From Acholeplasmataceae bacterium UBA4853 (GTDB lineage Bacteria > Bacillota_I > Bacilli_A > Acholeplasmatales > Acholeplasmataceae), in NCBI GenBank assembly GCA_002399815.1, contig DHEJ01000010.1:37236-101235 (forward strand): DNA of 64,000 nucleotides, read 5' to 3'. Below are positions 25,315-36,013 of the stretch, one piece after another. A program made the translations under genes and the position numbers. Each line of letters begins with the position of its first letter. Positions within the stretch are counted from its first letter, which is position 1. A model generated the notes under the pieces. That model was not told the DNA's origin. It saw nothing but the letters and a program-made list of their open reading frames with translations, and did no database searches.

Positions 25315-26162
25315 TGGCAAATCTTCAACAACTAAAATCAAGAATTGAATCTGTAGAAAAAACTGCTTCAATAACTAAGGCTATGTATCAAATCGCATCA
25401 TCCAAACTCGTATCTACACAAGATAATTATAAAAAGTATCAAGTGTTTAAAAAGACTTTTGATGAGGTTATGGATACTGTCATAAGTGGTTTTGATACAC
25501 ACCCTTATATGGCAAAAAAGGATGCTTCAAAGCATAAACTTTACATCCTTATTTCAGCTGATCGTGGTTTAGTTGGTAGTTATCATCATAATTTATTTAA
25601 GTTCTTTTTAAATGATATTGAACATCAAGATAAATCATTTTTACATATACTTGCTATCGGTAAAAAGGCATATACGTTTGCTAAGAAACATCAAATTGAA
25701 TTGATTAATGAACGCATTATTCCAAATTATGATCAAATATCTGAATTGACATATCCTAAATATATGAGTAATATTGTCGAACAATTTTTGAATAATTCAA
25801 TTGGTGAAATTGTTGTTTATTCAAACCATTTTGTTAATAATATGTCTCAAAAACCGATAAGTGAAGTCTTATTACCTTTAAAACCTAAAGAAAAATCAGA
25901 AAATTTCAATAAGAATTTAATGATTTATGAAGGTGGTAGACATAAAGTATTATCCGAAATTATGTTAATTTATATGCAATCTAGAACGTATGGACTTTTA
26001 CTTGATGCTAAATTAAGTGAGTTTTCATCCCGTATTATGGCGATGAAAAGTGCTACAGATAATGCATCAGAAGCATTAGATAAGTTGAAATTAAAATATA
26101 ATCAAGCAAGACAACATAAAATTACAAACGATTTACTAGATATCTCAAATTCTAAATTATAG
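25314..26162 (+). CDS. atpG: F1Fo ATP synthase subunit gamma
   Basis: Central shaft. N-terminal helix (LKSRIESVEKTASITKAMYQ) and C-terminal helix (MKSATDNASEALDKLKLKYN) that form the coiled-coil rotor are both present. 282 residues. Ribosome site AAGGAG within atpA. Confidence 0.95.
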   Translation: MANLQQLKSRIESVEKTASITKAMYQIASSKLVSTQDNYKKYQVFKKTFDEVMDTVISGFDTHPYMAKKDASKHKLYILISADRGLVGSYHHNLFKFFLNDIEHQDKSFLHILAIGKKAYTFAKKHQIELINERIIPNYDQISELTYPKYMSNIVEQFLNNSIGEIVVYSNHFVNNMSQKPISEVLLPLKPKEKSENFNKNLMIYEGGRHKVLSEIMLIYMQSRTYGLLLDAKLSEFSSRIMAMKSATDNASEALDKLKLKYNQARQHKITNDLLDISNSKL

Positions 26163-27940
<1,778 letters not shown>

Positions 27941-27942
27941 AG

Positions 27943-28227
27943 ATGAAGATTCATCACATCATATTAAGTATTTTCAATATCTTAATCTATTTAGCTGAAA
28001 TATTGTTTTTAATCTATATATTTTCGCCGATGAATCAAAACTGGGCTTTTTATATCTTGATTGTAATCACCTTACCATTTCATCTCATACTTATAGGATT
28101 AGGCATCATCACATGTATCAGGTTATTAATGAAAAAACGAGCTAAAGTCTTAAAGTTTTTACCAGTACTATCAATTATCAATACGATATTAGTGTTATTA
28201 ATATTCATAGTGACGTTAATGAGTTAA
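27943..28227 (+). CDS. Small membrane protein at end of ATP synthase operon, unknown
   Basis: 94 residues with three hydrophobic helices (about 5-27, 35-60, 70-93). Starts 2 bases after the atpC stop with no clear ribosome site of its own, so it is probably translated by coupling. It ends before the operon terminator, making it the last gene of the unit. Not a standard ATP synthase subunit and no family recognised. Confidence 0.65.
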   Translation: MKIHHIILSIFNILIYLAEILFLIYIFSPMNQNWAFYILIVITLPFHLILIGLGIITCIRLLMKKRAKVLKFLPVLSIINTILVLLIFIVTLMS

Positions 28228-28231
28228 AATC

Positions 28232-28256
28232 AAAAGGGTGAAAAACCCTTTTTTAA
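28232..28256 (+). terminator. Intrinsic terminator of ATP synthase operon
   Basis: AAAAGGG and CCCTTTT flank a 7-base loop, followed by TT. Confidence 0.85.
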
Positions 28257-28334
28257 TGGATTGATTGAGCTATTAAACATGTATAAATCACTTAATTTTG
28301 AATAATTATGTATAATAATTAAAAGAGGTGTTTT

Positions 28335-29309
28335 ATGAAAGATGCTAAATCACTGATTCATCCTGAACTTAGAATGACGGCTAGATTCTTTAAATTTTTC
28401 ATTCCATCATTTAAAGTGGGTAATCTTAAGGTTGCAAAAAGTTTATTTAATACCATTAAAGGTAAATGCTTTTCTAAATTGTATTATGAGCAACGTTATA
28501 TTGATAGAACAGATGGTTCCAAGCTAAGAATTACAATTTATGCCCCTTTAATTAGAAAACCGAATACAGCTGGGCTTTTATGGATGCATGGTGGAGGTTA
28601 TGGGTTAGGTATTCCTGAAATGGATGAGAAAACCTATAAAAAACTCATTGATGAAACAAATTGTGTCATTATTGCACCAGATTATACTTTATCAGTAGAA
28701 AAACCTTATCCTGCAGCCATCAATGATTGTTACTTAGCACTTTTATGGATGCATAAATATGGCGGTGAATATATGATTAATCCCAATCAATTAATGATTG
28801 GTGGTGAGTCTGCTGGTGGTGGTTTAACAGCAAGTTTAGCATTAATGGCTAGAGATAAAGGTGAGGTTAATCTAGCATTTCAAATGCCTTTATACCCCAT
28901 GTTAGATGACCGGATGAATACAGAATCTGCTAAGGATAATAATAATGATCCAGTATGGAATTCAAAATCCAATTATTTAGCTTGGAAATTATATTTAGGT
29001 GAATTATTTCAAACCGATCAAGTACCTATTTATGCAGCACCTGCAAGAGCACTTAATTTAAAGAAACTACCACCTTGTTTAACCTATGTTGGTACCGTAG
29101 AACCATTTAGAGATGAAACCATTGATTATGTCAATCGTTTAAGAAATGCTGGAAATGAAGTGACTTTCAAACTTTTTGAAGGTGGATATCATGCATTTGA
29201 CATTCTATCAGGTGATACTTCAATTGGTGTATCTGCATTAGAATTTTTAATATCAAATTTTAAATATGCAATTGAAAACTATTTTGCATATAATAAGGAA
29301 AACATATGA
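28335..29309 (+). CDS. Alpha/beta-hydrolase esterase (HSL/lipase-like family)
   Basis: Cytoplasmic carboxylesterase of the hormone-sensitive lipase group. Oxyanion motif LLWMHGGGYGLG, nucleophile elbow GGESAGGG (Ser), catalytic Asp region near VEPFRDE and His in GGYHAFD are in the expected order. 324 residues. TATAAT (28311-28316) and ribosome site AGAGGTG precede it. It overlaps a pseudouridine synthase gene by 4 bp. Substrate probably short-chain acyl esters. Confidence 0.82.
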   Translation: MKDAKSLIHPELRMTARFFKFFIPSFKVGNLKVAKSLFNTIKGKCFSKLYYEQRYIDRTDGSKLRITIYAPLIRKPNTAGLLWMHGGGYGLGIPEMDEKTYKKLIDETNCVIIAPDYTLSVEKPYPAAINDCYLALLWMHKYGGEYMINPNQLMIGGESAGGGLTASLALMARDKGEVNLAFQMPLYPMLDDRMNTESAKDNNNDPVWNSKSNYLAWKLYLGELFQTDQVPIYAAPARALNLKKLPPCLTYVGTVEPFRDETIDYVNRLRNAGNEVTFKLFEGGYHAFDILSGDTSIGVSALEFLISNFKYAIENYFAYNKENI

Positions 29310-30139
29310 AACCATTAATTTTATACCCCAATGATGCATTTATTGGAAAAACTATTAGAGAATACTTACAACATTTTAATGTTGGTAAAGCTGTAATATA
29401 TAAATATTCATCTAATCACTTAATCAAAGTCAATGATGTGTTAAAAAACTCTGAGTACCGAATTAAAAAAGATGACATGATATCTATCACATTAGAATGT
29501 GTTGAAAAAGCATACTATACAGAAGAACCGATTGATATTATATTTGAAGATGAAGATATTTTAGTTGTGAATAAACCAATTGATTTACTTGTTCATAGTG
29601 ATGGAAATACATATGATACTTTAACAGACCGAGTGGGCAATCATTATCAAAAACTTGGATATTTTCACCCAGTATTACCAGCACATCGTATCGATAAAGA
29701 AACTTCTGGAATTGTTATTTTTGGTAAACATTTTATATCTATTGCGTATTTATCAACCCAGTTTGAAACCAGAGATATTGTAAAGATTTATACGTGCTTG
29801 GTTGAAAATGTATTTACTCAAAAAGAAGGATTGATTCAGTCTAAACTCTTAAGAGATCCACATTCAAATAAAATGCTCGTATCTCCACATGGTAAAATGG
29901 CAACGACTACCTACAAAGTAATTCAAAATCTATTTGATCAAGCGTTATTAGAAGTTGACATTAAAAGTGGTAGAACTCATCAAATTAGAGCTCAATTAGC
30001 TTCCATTGGACATAGTGTAGTAGGCGATCCATTATATGGAACACCTAAGGGTAGATTGATGTTACATTTTAGTAAGATATCATTTAAGGGTTTAAGAGAT
30101 GATAATTGGGTCACTTTTGAATCAAAAGCACCATTTTAA
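29306..30139 (+). CDS. RluA-family pseudouridine synthase
   Basis: RNA-modifying enzyme isomerising uridine to pseudouridine. Catalytic motif HRIDKETSGIVIFGK (Asp) and SGRTHQIRAQLASIGH are diagnostic of RluA/RluC/RluD. Residues 1-80 form a diverged S4-like part. 277 residues. The rRNA or tRNA target is not predictable. Coupled to the esterase gene by ATGA. Confidence 0.88.
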   Translation: MKPLILYPNDAFIGKTIREYLQHFNVGKAVIYKYSSNHLIKVNDVLKNSEYRIKKDDMISITLECVEKAYYTEEPIDIIFEDEDILVVNKPIDLLVHSDGNTYDTLTDRVGNHYQKLGYFHPVLPAHRIDKETSGIVIFGKHFISIAYLSTQFETRDIVKIYTCLVENVFTQKEGLIQSKLLRDPHSNKMLVSPHGKMATTTYKVIQNLFDQALLEVDIKSGRTHQIRAQLASIGHSVVGDPLYGTPKGRLMLHFSKISFKGLRDDNWVTFESKAPF

Positions 30140-30143
30140 AAAT

Positions 30144-30197
30144 AAAAACTAGAACCTTTTGACATGAATCATATCATATGAAGGTTCTAGTTTTTTA
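30144..30197. terminator. Bidirectional terminator between convergent pseudouridine synthase genes
   Basis: AAAAACTAGAACCTT (30144-30158) pairs perfectly with AAGGTTCTAGTTTTT (30181-30195), 15 bp, with T-runs on both strands. Confidence 0.9.
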
Positions 30198-30972
30198 TTA
30201 TATCGTTTAAGGTAGTCAATTCTTCTAATGAAAGATAACGCCAATATCCTTCAGGTAGATTATCTAGTTTAATGTGCATAATTCGGATTCTTTGAAGTTT
30301 TACCACATGGTAACCTAAACAATCTGCCATACGTCTAATTTGACGATTTAAACCTTGTTTTAAGATGAGTTTAAAGGCAAATTCTGAAATCTTTGTAACT
30401 TTAGTAGGTAATGTTTTTTGATTTTTATGACTAACTGGATTATAGATTAATACACCTGATTCGATTAAATTGATAAACTCTTGTGTAATTGGTTTATCTA
30501 CTGTAACAATATATTCTTTTTCATGTCCATTTTCAGCTCTTAAAATTTTATTAACAATATCACCATCATTGGTCAGTAAAATCAATCCAGATGAATCTTT
30601 ATCCAAACGACCAATTGGAAAGATCTTTTCATTATAGTTCATGAATGTAATCATGTTACCAGAAATAGCAGTATCCGTTGTTGATACGATACCTACTGGT
30701 TTATGAAGCGCAATATAGACTCTATTTTTTAATGGAGTAATGACTTTTCCATCGAGTTTAACAATATCATTAGGATAAACTTTTGTACCTACTAAAGCAA
30801 TCTTATCATTGATCTTAATACGTTTAACTTCAATCATTTTATCTGCTTCACGTCTTGATGCAACACCGGAATCAGATATGTATTTATTTAAACGAATCGA
30901 ATCATTTTCTAGGTGATCAATTTGAAAATCATCGACTTTTGAATTAGATTTAAATTGTTTAGCAAAGATCAT
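30187..30972 (-). CDS. RsuA/RluB/RluF-family pseudouridine synthase
   Basis: rRNA pseudouridine synthase with an N-terminal S4 RNA-binding domain (about 27-75; LNKYISDSGVASRREADKMI) and catalytic motif GRLDKDSSGLILLTNDG. The C-terminal GLNRQIRRMADCLGY is also typical. The N-terminus has about 25 extra residues before S4, as in RluF-like proteins. AAGGAG lies 7 bases before the start. Convergent with the RluA-type gene. Confidence 0.85.
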   Translation of the reverse strand: MIFAKQFKSNSKVDDFQIDHLENDSIRLNKYISDSGVASRREADKMIEVKRIKINDKIALVGTKVYPNDIVKLDGKVITPLKNRVYIALHKPVGIVSTTDTAISGNMITFMNYNEKIFPIGRLDKDSSGLILLTNDGDIVNKILRAENGHEKEYIVTVDKPITQEFINLIESGVLIYNPVSHKNQKTLPTKVTKISEFAFKLILKQGLNRQIRRMADCLGYHVVKLQRIRIMHIKLDNLPEGYWRYLSLEELTTLNDIIKN

Positions 30973-31076
30973 AAGTACACTCCTTTTTAACTTCTATAAT
31001 TTTACCAAAAAAGACCACAATTAACAATGATTTTAGTGTGTCTTTACATAAATGAATTATTATTCACTTATTACTC

Positions 31077-31105
31077 TTTACAAGTTAAGTGTTTTTGTAT
31101 ATCAT
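31077..31105 (+). promoter_or_regulatory. Promoter of acetate transporter gene
   Basis: TTTACA (31077-31082), 17-base spacer, TATCAT (31100-31105), followed 20 bases later by the ribosome site AAGGAGG. Confidence 0.6.
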
Positions 31106-31137
31106 AGAAGAAGTGTTAAAAATAAGGAGGATTTTTT

Positions 31138-31686
31138 ATGAGTAAATTAGCAAATCCAGGGCCACTTGGATTACTCGGATTCGGGATGACAACGATCCTA
31201 TTAAACTTACATAATGCTGGGATTATTTCTTTATCATTAGTAATCATTTCAATGGGTGTATTTGTTGGTGGTTTGGCGCAAGTCGTAGCAGGTGTTTTAG
31301 AATTTAAACAAGGTAATACATTTGGTGGAACTGCCTTCACAGCTTATGGATTTTTCTGGTTAAGTTTAGTGATGATTTGGTTATTACCTAAGGATTTTCC
31401 AGCTTTTCAAGCAGATAAAATTTCTATGGGTTATTACCTATTAATTTGGGGTATCTTTACAATCTTTATGACCATTGGTACTAAGACTCATAATACAATT
31501 ACAAAATTAGTTTTCTTATCTTTAGCAATCTTATTTGTATTACTAGCTATTGGTGATTTTACAGGTTTAGAAATCATTACTAGAATTGCTGGTTTTGAAG
31601 GTATTATTTGTGGTGCACTTGCTGTTTATGCCGCTGGTGGCCAAATCGTAAACAATGAATTAGGAAAAAAAGTATTTCCGATGTAA
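31138..31686 (+). CDS. GPR1/FUN34/YaaH (SatP) family acetate/succinate transporter
   Basis: Membrane channel of six helices for monocarboxylates. The N-terminal family signature NPGPLGLLGFGMTTI (NPxPLGL) is present at residues 5-19. 182 residues, normal for SatP. Ribosome site AAGGAGG. It could release acetate from fermentation. Confidence 0.85.
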   Translation: MSKLANPGPLGLLGFGMTTILLNLHNAGIISLSLVIISMGVFVGGLAQVVAGVLEFKQGNTFGGTAFTAYGFFWLSLVMIWLLPKDFPAFQADKISMGYYLLIWGIFTIFMTIGTKTHNTITKLVFLSLAILFVLLAIGDFTGLEIITRIAGFEGIICGALAVYAAGGQIVNNELGKKVFPM

Positions 31687-31727
31687 AATAAGAGTCAAGA
31701 GTAATCTTGACTTTTATTTTTTTAATG
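31685..31727 (+). terminator. Intrinsic terminator after acetate transporter gene
   Basis: AAAATAAGAGTCAAGA (31685-31700) pairs with TCTTGACTTTTATTTT (31705-31720) around GTAA, 16 bp with one G-U, followed by T's. The arm includes the stop codon region. Confidence 0.85.
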
Positions 31728-31739
31728 GAGGTTTATATT

Positions 31740-32069
31740 ATGGCTAGTAGTAGTGAATTTATGCAATATGTTGTAGATAGTTTAGATCCAAAGTTTCATG
31801 TAAGAATTCAAAAGATGTTTGGTGAATATATGGTTTATGTTGAAAATAAACCAACACTTTTAGTTTGTGATAATACAGTATATATCAAGATTACAGATGA
31901 AACATCTAAAGTGTTATCTCTAAATGAAAAAGGACATCCTTATGAAGGTGCAAAACTTCATTATATTCTTGATTTGGATGATAAGGATTTAGCAACAAAA
32001 GCAATAGACCTTTTACTACCAAATATTGTAGTTAAAATTAAGAAACCAAAACATCACGAAATGGTTTAA
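31740..32069 (+). CDS. TfoX N-terminal-domain-like protein
   Basis: A 109-residue cytoplasmic protein resembling the TfoX N-terminal domain (pattern RKMFGEYxxYxxxKPxxLVCDxxxYIK). Such stand-alone proteins are common, and their role is unknown; competence regulation is not implied. ATG 31740 follows GGAGGT at 7 bases; an in-frame upstream codon at 31707 lies in the terminator and is rejected. Confidence 0.75.
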   Translation: MASSSEFMQYVVDSLDPKFHVRIQKMFGEYMVYVENKPTLLVCDNTVYIKITDETSKVLSLNEKGHPYEGAKLHYILDLDDKDLATKAIDLLLPNIVVKIKKPKHHEMV

Positions 32070-32097
32070 GCATCTTTAATTTTAATGAGATATTTTG

Positions 32098-32103
32098 TAT
32101 AAT
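32098..32103 (+). promoter_or_regulatory. -10 element of formate/nitrite-type channel gene
   Basis: TATAAT ends 21 bases before the start codon, so the transcript would begin near 32110, at or just before the ribosome site GGTGAGG. A very short leader is implied. Confidence 0.5.
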
Positions 32104-32124
32104 AGTAGGGTGAGGTTTTTAAAG

Positions 32125-32763
32125 ATGATAAAGAATTATTTTAATATATTATTGAAGGCTATATTAGCCGGTATTTTGATTGCACTTGCAGGTACGATTT
32201 ACTTATCGTTAAAGAGCGAAAATGCGATTATTGGGGCATTTTTATTCGGATTTGGACTACTTACAATAGTTGGTTTAGATTTCAAATTATATACAGGCAG
32301 AGTAGGTTATGTCATTGATGAAAAACCTAGTTATTTAATTGAAATACTCATAATCATTATTGGTAATTCACTGGGTGGGTTACTGATTGCATCATTTGTT
32401 CATTTAGGTAATATGCAAAATATTATTTTAACTGCTCAAGATATGGTTACTCATAAGTTATCTAAAGAATTACTTCCGATATTTGGCTTATCTATTTTAT
32501 GTGGTATGATGATGTATCTAGGTGTTGAAGGTTATAAACGCGTTAAAAATGATGTAGCAAGAACGGTATTAAATATCTTTGCAGTAGCAATATTTATTTT
32601 AGCCGGTTTTGAACACTCCATTGCAAACATCTTTTACTTTTTTGTAGCGAATCTTTGGACGTGGTATATGTTTGTTGCATTTCTAGTTATGTTATTAGGA
32701 AATGCAGTCGGAGCTATTATATTGAATGGCATTGAAAAATTAGCGAATACTAAGAAGGCTTAA
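32125..32763 (+). CDS. Formate/nitrite transporter (FNT) family channel
   Basis: Pentameric anion channel of the FocA/NirC type, six helices. The signature GFEHSIANIFYF is present, and NPxG-like and GLDFKLYTG elements are partly diverged. 212 residues, somewhat shorter than FocA (about 285). ATG 32125 chosen by ribosome site and -10 position. Together with the SatP-like channel it suggests export of fermentation acids. Confidence 0.8.
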   Translation: MIKNYFNILLKAILAGILIALAGTIYLSLKSENAIIGAFLFGFGLLTIVGLDFKLYTGRVGYVIDEKPSYLIEILIIIIGNSLGGLLIASFVHLGNMQNIILTAQDMVTHKLSKELLPIFGLSILCGMMMYLGVEGYKRVKNDVARTVLNIFAVAIFILAGFEHSIANIFYFFVANLWTWYMFVAFLVMLLGNAVGAIILNGIEKLANTKKA

Positions 32764-32778
32764 TCTTAAGTCTTTTTT
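32755..32778 (+). terminator. Intrinsic terminator after FNT channel gene
   Basis: AAGGCTTA and TAAGTCTT (8 bp, one G-U) flank ATCT and are followed by TTTT. It overlaps the stop codon. Confidence 0.7.
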
Positions 32779-32784
32779 ATTTTT

Positions 32785-32793
32785 TGGTACAAT
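32785..32793 (+). promoter_or_regulatory. Extended -10 promoter of SDR gene
   Basis: TGgTACAAT is followed 6 bases later by the ribosome site AAGGTGG, again implying a very short leader. Confidence 0.5.
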
Positions 32794-32814
32794 TTAGTTA
32801 AGGTGGTAGAGCAG

Positions 32815-33633
32815 ATGAAAAATGAAGTGATATTAATTACAGGTGCAAGTTCTGGTATCGGTAAAGAAACAGCAATCTTTCTTAGAAATAAAGGCTATAT
32901 TGTTTATGCCGCTGCTAGAAGATTAGATAAATTAAAAGCATTAGAAGCTTATGATATTATACCCATTCAATTAGATATTACCGATGAGGTAAGTGTTTCA
33001 AATTGTGTGAATCAAGTTTACCAAAAAGAAGGACGTATTGATGTGTTATTTAATAATGCCGGTTTTGGATTATACGGTCCGATTGAAGATATTGATATGA
33101 AAGATGCAAAATATCAATTTGATGTCAATTTGTTTGGTCTAGCATATATGATCAAATGTGTTTTACCTATTATGAGAAAACAAAAAAAAGGACGTATTAT
33201 CAATACATCCAGTATCGGTGGAAGAATTGTTTCTTTATTAGGTGGATGGTATCATGCATCCAAGTATGCATTAGAAGGTTTGAGTGATGCTTTAAGATTA
33301 GAATTAAAACAGTTTGGTATTCAAGTAGTTTTAATTGAACCCGGTTTAATTAAAACTGAATTCATGGGTGTAACCTATGATTTAGCGAATCAAATTAGTA
33401 TGCAGTCACCATATTATAACTTACTAGATAAAGTGAAGAAAGATGCCGAAAGAGACTATTTATCTGGGAAGGTTGGTTCTAATCCAATAGTTGTATCTAA
33501 GGCTGTTTATAAGGCAATTAAATCAAAACGACCAAAAACAAGATATGTTATGGGACAATTAAGTTTTATTGCTATGATGGGTAAGAAGTTATTACCTGAT
33601 AAATGGTTAGACTATATCCTATTAAATCGGTAA
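32815..33633 (+). CDS. Short-chain dehydrogenase/reductase (SDR)
   Basis: NAD(P)-dependent oxidoreductase of the classical SDR type. Cofactor motif TGASSGIG (about 10-17), NNAGFG, catalytic Ser in NTSSIGG and YHASK (Tyr/Lys). 272 residues. ATG 32815 is chosen over GTG 32803, which lies in the ribosome site. Substrate unknown. Ends 3 bases from the convergent DUF1801 gene. Confidence 0.88.
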   Translation: MKNEVILITGASSGIGKETAIFLRNKGYIVYAAARRLDKLKALEAYDIIPIQLDITDEVSVSNCVNQVYQKEGRIDVLFNNAGFGLYGPIEDIDMKDAKYQFDVNLFGLAYMIKCVLPIMRKQKKGRIINTSSIGGRIVSLLGGWYHASKYALEGLSDALRLELKQFGIQVVLIEPGLIKTEFMGVTYDLANQISMQSPYYNLLDKVKKDAERDYLSGKVGSNPIVVSKAVYKAIKSKRPKTRYVMGQLSFIAMMGKKLLPDKWLDYILLNR

Positions 33634-33636
33634 CAA

Positions 33637-33975
33637 TTATAAGTCCAATGCTCTTTGAATGACAAGTTTAATGATATCAAATGGAATTGGTTCTTTTAAA
33701 GGTATAAGAATGGTTCCTTTAGATAACTTTAAGTCTTTTAACTTATCTTTTAATGATTCTATAATCGTTGGTCCTGGATATAATCCAATATGCGTTTTAT
33801 ATCCACCAATATAAAACTTTTTCTTAGCAAGTTTAAACCCTAAAATACCGTACCCGGAATACTCTTTAATTTCTGTATTTAGCGACAGAATATAATGTCT
33901 GACTTGATTAAAGATTGGTAATGCAACAGGATCAATTGATTTAATATAAGAATCTACTGTTTCATGTGTTGACAT
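33637..33975 (-). CDS. DUF1801 (YdhG-like) protein
   Basis: A 112-residue cytoplasmic protein with the DUF1801 pattern: DSYIKSIDP, IKEYSGYGILGFK, YIGGYKTHIGLYPG, and KGTILIPLKEPIP near the C-terminus. Members such as B. subtilis Fra have been linked to iron, but most are uncharacterised. Monocistronic and convergent with the SDR gene without a separate terminator. Confidence 0.8.
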   Translation of the reverse strand: MSTHETVDSYIKSIDPVALPIFNQVRHYILSLNTEIKEYSGYGILGFKLAKKKFYIGGYKTHIGLYPGPTIIESLKDKLKDLKLSKGTILIPLKEPIPFDIIKLVIQRALDL

Positions 33976-34058
33976 GATTAAAACCTCTCAATCTAATAAA
34001 TATGGCTTAATTATATAATATATATATGTATTAAACCTTTAAATTAGCATAAGTTTAT

Positions 34059-34064
34059 TATAAT
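34059..34064 (+). promoter_or_regulatory. -10 element of msrB
   Basis: TATAAT 22 bases before the msrB start, with the ribosome site GGAAGGTG in between. No clear -35. Confidence 0.45.
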
Positions 34065-34086
34065 AGAAGTATGGAAGGTGAAGATA

Positions 34087-34512
34087 ATGAAGAAATCTAT
34101 TGATCAATTAACACCGATTCAAAAGAAGGTTGCTTTAGAAAATGGAACAGAGCCACCTTTTAAAAATGAATATTGGAATCACTTTGAAAAAGGACTTTAT
34201 GTAGATATTTTAGATGGTACACCACTTTTTACTTCGAATGATAAATTCGATTCTGGTTGTGGATGGCCATCATTTTCAAAACCAATTACTGAAGAAAAAG
34301 TTGTTGAAAAGAAAGATTTTTCACACTTTATGATAAGAACAGAGGTTAGAAGTAAAGATGCAAACATCCATTTGGGACATGTGTTTGATGATGGACCAAA
34401 AGATTTAGGTGGTTTAAGATACTGTATTAACTCAGCATCCATTAGATTTATTCCCTATAATGAACTTGAAGAAGCCGGTTATGGTGAATTTAAAAAACTC
34501 TTTACCAAATAG
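34087..34512 (+). CDS. msrB: Peptide methionine-R-sulfoxide reductase
   Basis: Repairs oxidised methionine (R form). Conserved [16 protein letters not shown] and catalytic Cys in [13 protein letters not shown] are present. The CxxC zinc pairs of some MsrB proteins are missing, so this is the zinc-free form. ATG 34087 follows GGAAGGTG by 6 bases. 141 residues. No msrA in the window. Confidence 0.93.
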   Translation: MKKSIDQLTPIQKKVALENGTEPPFKNEYWNHFEKGLYVDILDGTPLFTSNDKFDSGCGWPSFSKPITEEKVVEKKDFSHFMIRTEVRSKDANIHLGHVFDDGPKDLGGLRYCINSASIRFIPYNELEEAGYGEFKKLFTK

Positions 34513-34515
34513 AAA

Positions 34516-34546
34516 AAAAACGAAAATTTAATTTTCGTTTTTATTT
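34516..34546. terminator. Bidirectional terminator between msrB and malQ
   Basis: AAAAACGAAAAT pairs with ATTTTCGTTTTT (12 bp) around TTA, with A/T runs outside on both sides. Confidence 0.9.
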
Positions 34547-36013
34547 TACTCGGTTACGTCCATATAATTTTGTAAATCTCTTAATCTTAAACTTAACCAT
34601 TCGATCGAGTTCATCAGTCTTTAATCGCCATACCCAGTTATTACCTAAAGTAGATGGAATATTCATACGTGCTTCACTACCTAAATTCAAGTAATCTTGA
34701 ATAGGAATAATTGCAGTGTCTGCAATAGTTGCTAGGGTTGCTTTAATCAATGAATCTGTTTTAGATCCTTTTTGATGGTTAATATAATCTAAACAATAGT
34801 TTAAATCAGATGTAGGCAGTTTCTTAAACCATTCGTATGTCGTTTCATTATCGTGTGTACCGGTATATACAATCACATTCTTGTGATATAAGTGAGGAAT
34901 ATAATCAGATTCTTCTCTAGAATCAAATGCAAATTGAAGCAATTTCATACCAGGGAAACCTGTATAAGAAAGTAGTGCTCTAACCTCATCAGTGATAGCA
35001 CCTAAATCTTCTGCAATAATTCTTTTCGGTCCTAATTGCCATTTGATTGCATCAAATAGTTTAGCACTTGGTCCTTTATGCCACTTACCATTTCTAGCTG
35101 TTTTATCGCCAAAAGGAATACCAAAGTAGTTAACAAAACCGATAAAGTGGTCAATTCTTAGCATATCAAACATATGTGTATTAGAACGAACTCGATCTAT
35201 CCACCATGCAAAATAATCTTTTTCTAGTAAGTCCCAATTGTAAAGTGGGTTACCCCATAATTGTCCATCAGCACTAAAATTATCTGGTGGAACACCTGCA
35301 ACTAATAAAGGTGTTTTATTTTCATCTAATTGGAAGTAATGAGATTTGGTCCATACATCAGATGAATCATAAGCAACATAAATTGGCATATCACCAATAA
35401 ATTCGATGCCTTTTTGGTTTGCATAAGTTTTTAATTTAAACCATTGTTTATATGCTTCATATTGTAAGAAGTATTGAAATTCAACTTGATCTTGTAGCTC
35501 AATATAAGCATTTTCAATTGCAGATTTATCTCTTAATCGAAGTGATTTTGGCCATTGGTCCCAAGAGCGTCCACCTTCGGTTTCCTTAATAGCCATAAAT
35601 AGCGCGTAATCAGGTAACCAGTAGGCTTCATTTGTTAAAAAAGTAATGTAATCAGGATTTGATTTATCAAATCTCTTATATGCTTTTTTAAGAACAATAA
35701 AACGTTCTAGATAGACTTTTTCAAAGTTAACCTTAGCTACTTCATCAGAAGAATCTATGATTTCACTGCGTTTAAGTAAGCCTTCAGTGACTAAAATATC
35801 TAGATCAATGAAATATGGGTTGATAGCAAACGCACTAAACGTTTGATATGGTGAATCACCATAGGACGTTGGGCCTAGTGGTAAAATTTGCCAGTATGTT
35901 TGATTTGTAGATTCTAAAAAGTCAACAAATTTATAAGCTTCTTTTCCGAATGTACCAATACCGTATTTTGAGGGTAGTGATGAAATATGTAAGAGAATCC
36001 CTGCTTTTCTCAT
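34541..36013 (-). CDS. malQ: 4-alpha-glucanotransferase (amylomaltase, GH77)
   Basis: Cytoplasmic enzyme moving glucan segments between maltodextrins and releasing glucose. The family start ILLHISSLPSKYGIGTFG, then LPLGPTSYGDSPYQ, the nucleophile segment MLRIDHFIGF, the acid Glu in IAEDLGAI, and YTGTHDNETTYEW are all present. 490 residues, full length. AAAGGAG lies before the start, which overlaps the upstream glucosidase stop (ATGA); the two form an operon transcribed from 37.7 kb. Confidence 0.95.
   Translation of the reverse strand: MRKAGILLHISSLPSKYGIGTFGKEAYKFVDFLESTNQTYWQILPLGPTSYGDSPYQTFSAFAINPYFIDLDILVTEGLLKRSEIIDSSDEVAKVNFEKVYLERFIVLKKAYKRFDKSNPDYITFLTNEAYWLPDYALFMAIKETEGGRSWDQWPKSLRLRDKSAIENAYIELQDQVEFQYFLQYEAYKQWFKLKTYANQKGIEFIGDMPIYVAYDSSDVWTKSHYFQLDENKTPLLVAGVPPDNFSADGQLWGNPLYNWDLLEKDYFAWWIDRVRSNTHMFDMLRIDHFIGFVNYFGIPFGDKTARNGKWHKGPSAKLFDAIKWQLGPKRIIAEDLGAITDEVRALLSYTGFPGMKLLQFAFDSREESDYIPHLYHKNVIVYTGTHDNETTYEWFKKLPTSDLNYCLDYINHQKGSKTDSLIKATLATIADTAIIPIQDYLNLGSEARMNIPSTLGNNWVWRLKTDELDRMVKFKIKRFTKLYGRNRVK

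Noticed and set aside
31020..31137. Possible riboswitch upstream of the SatP-like gene
   Set aside because: The predicted start leaves a leader of only about 25 bases, too short for a riboswitch.
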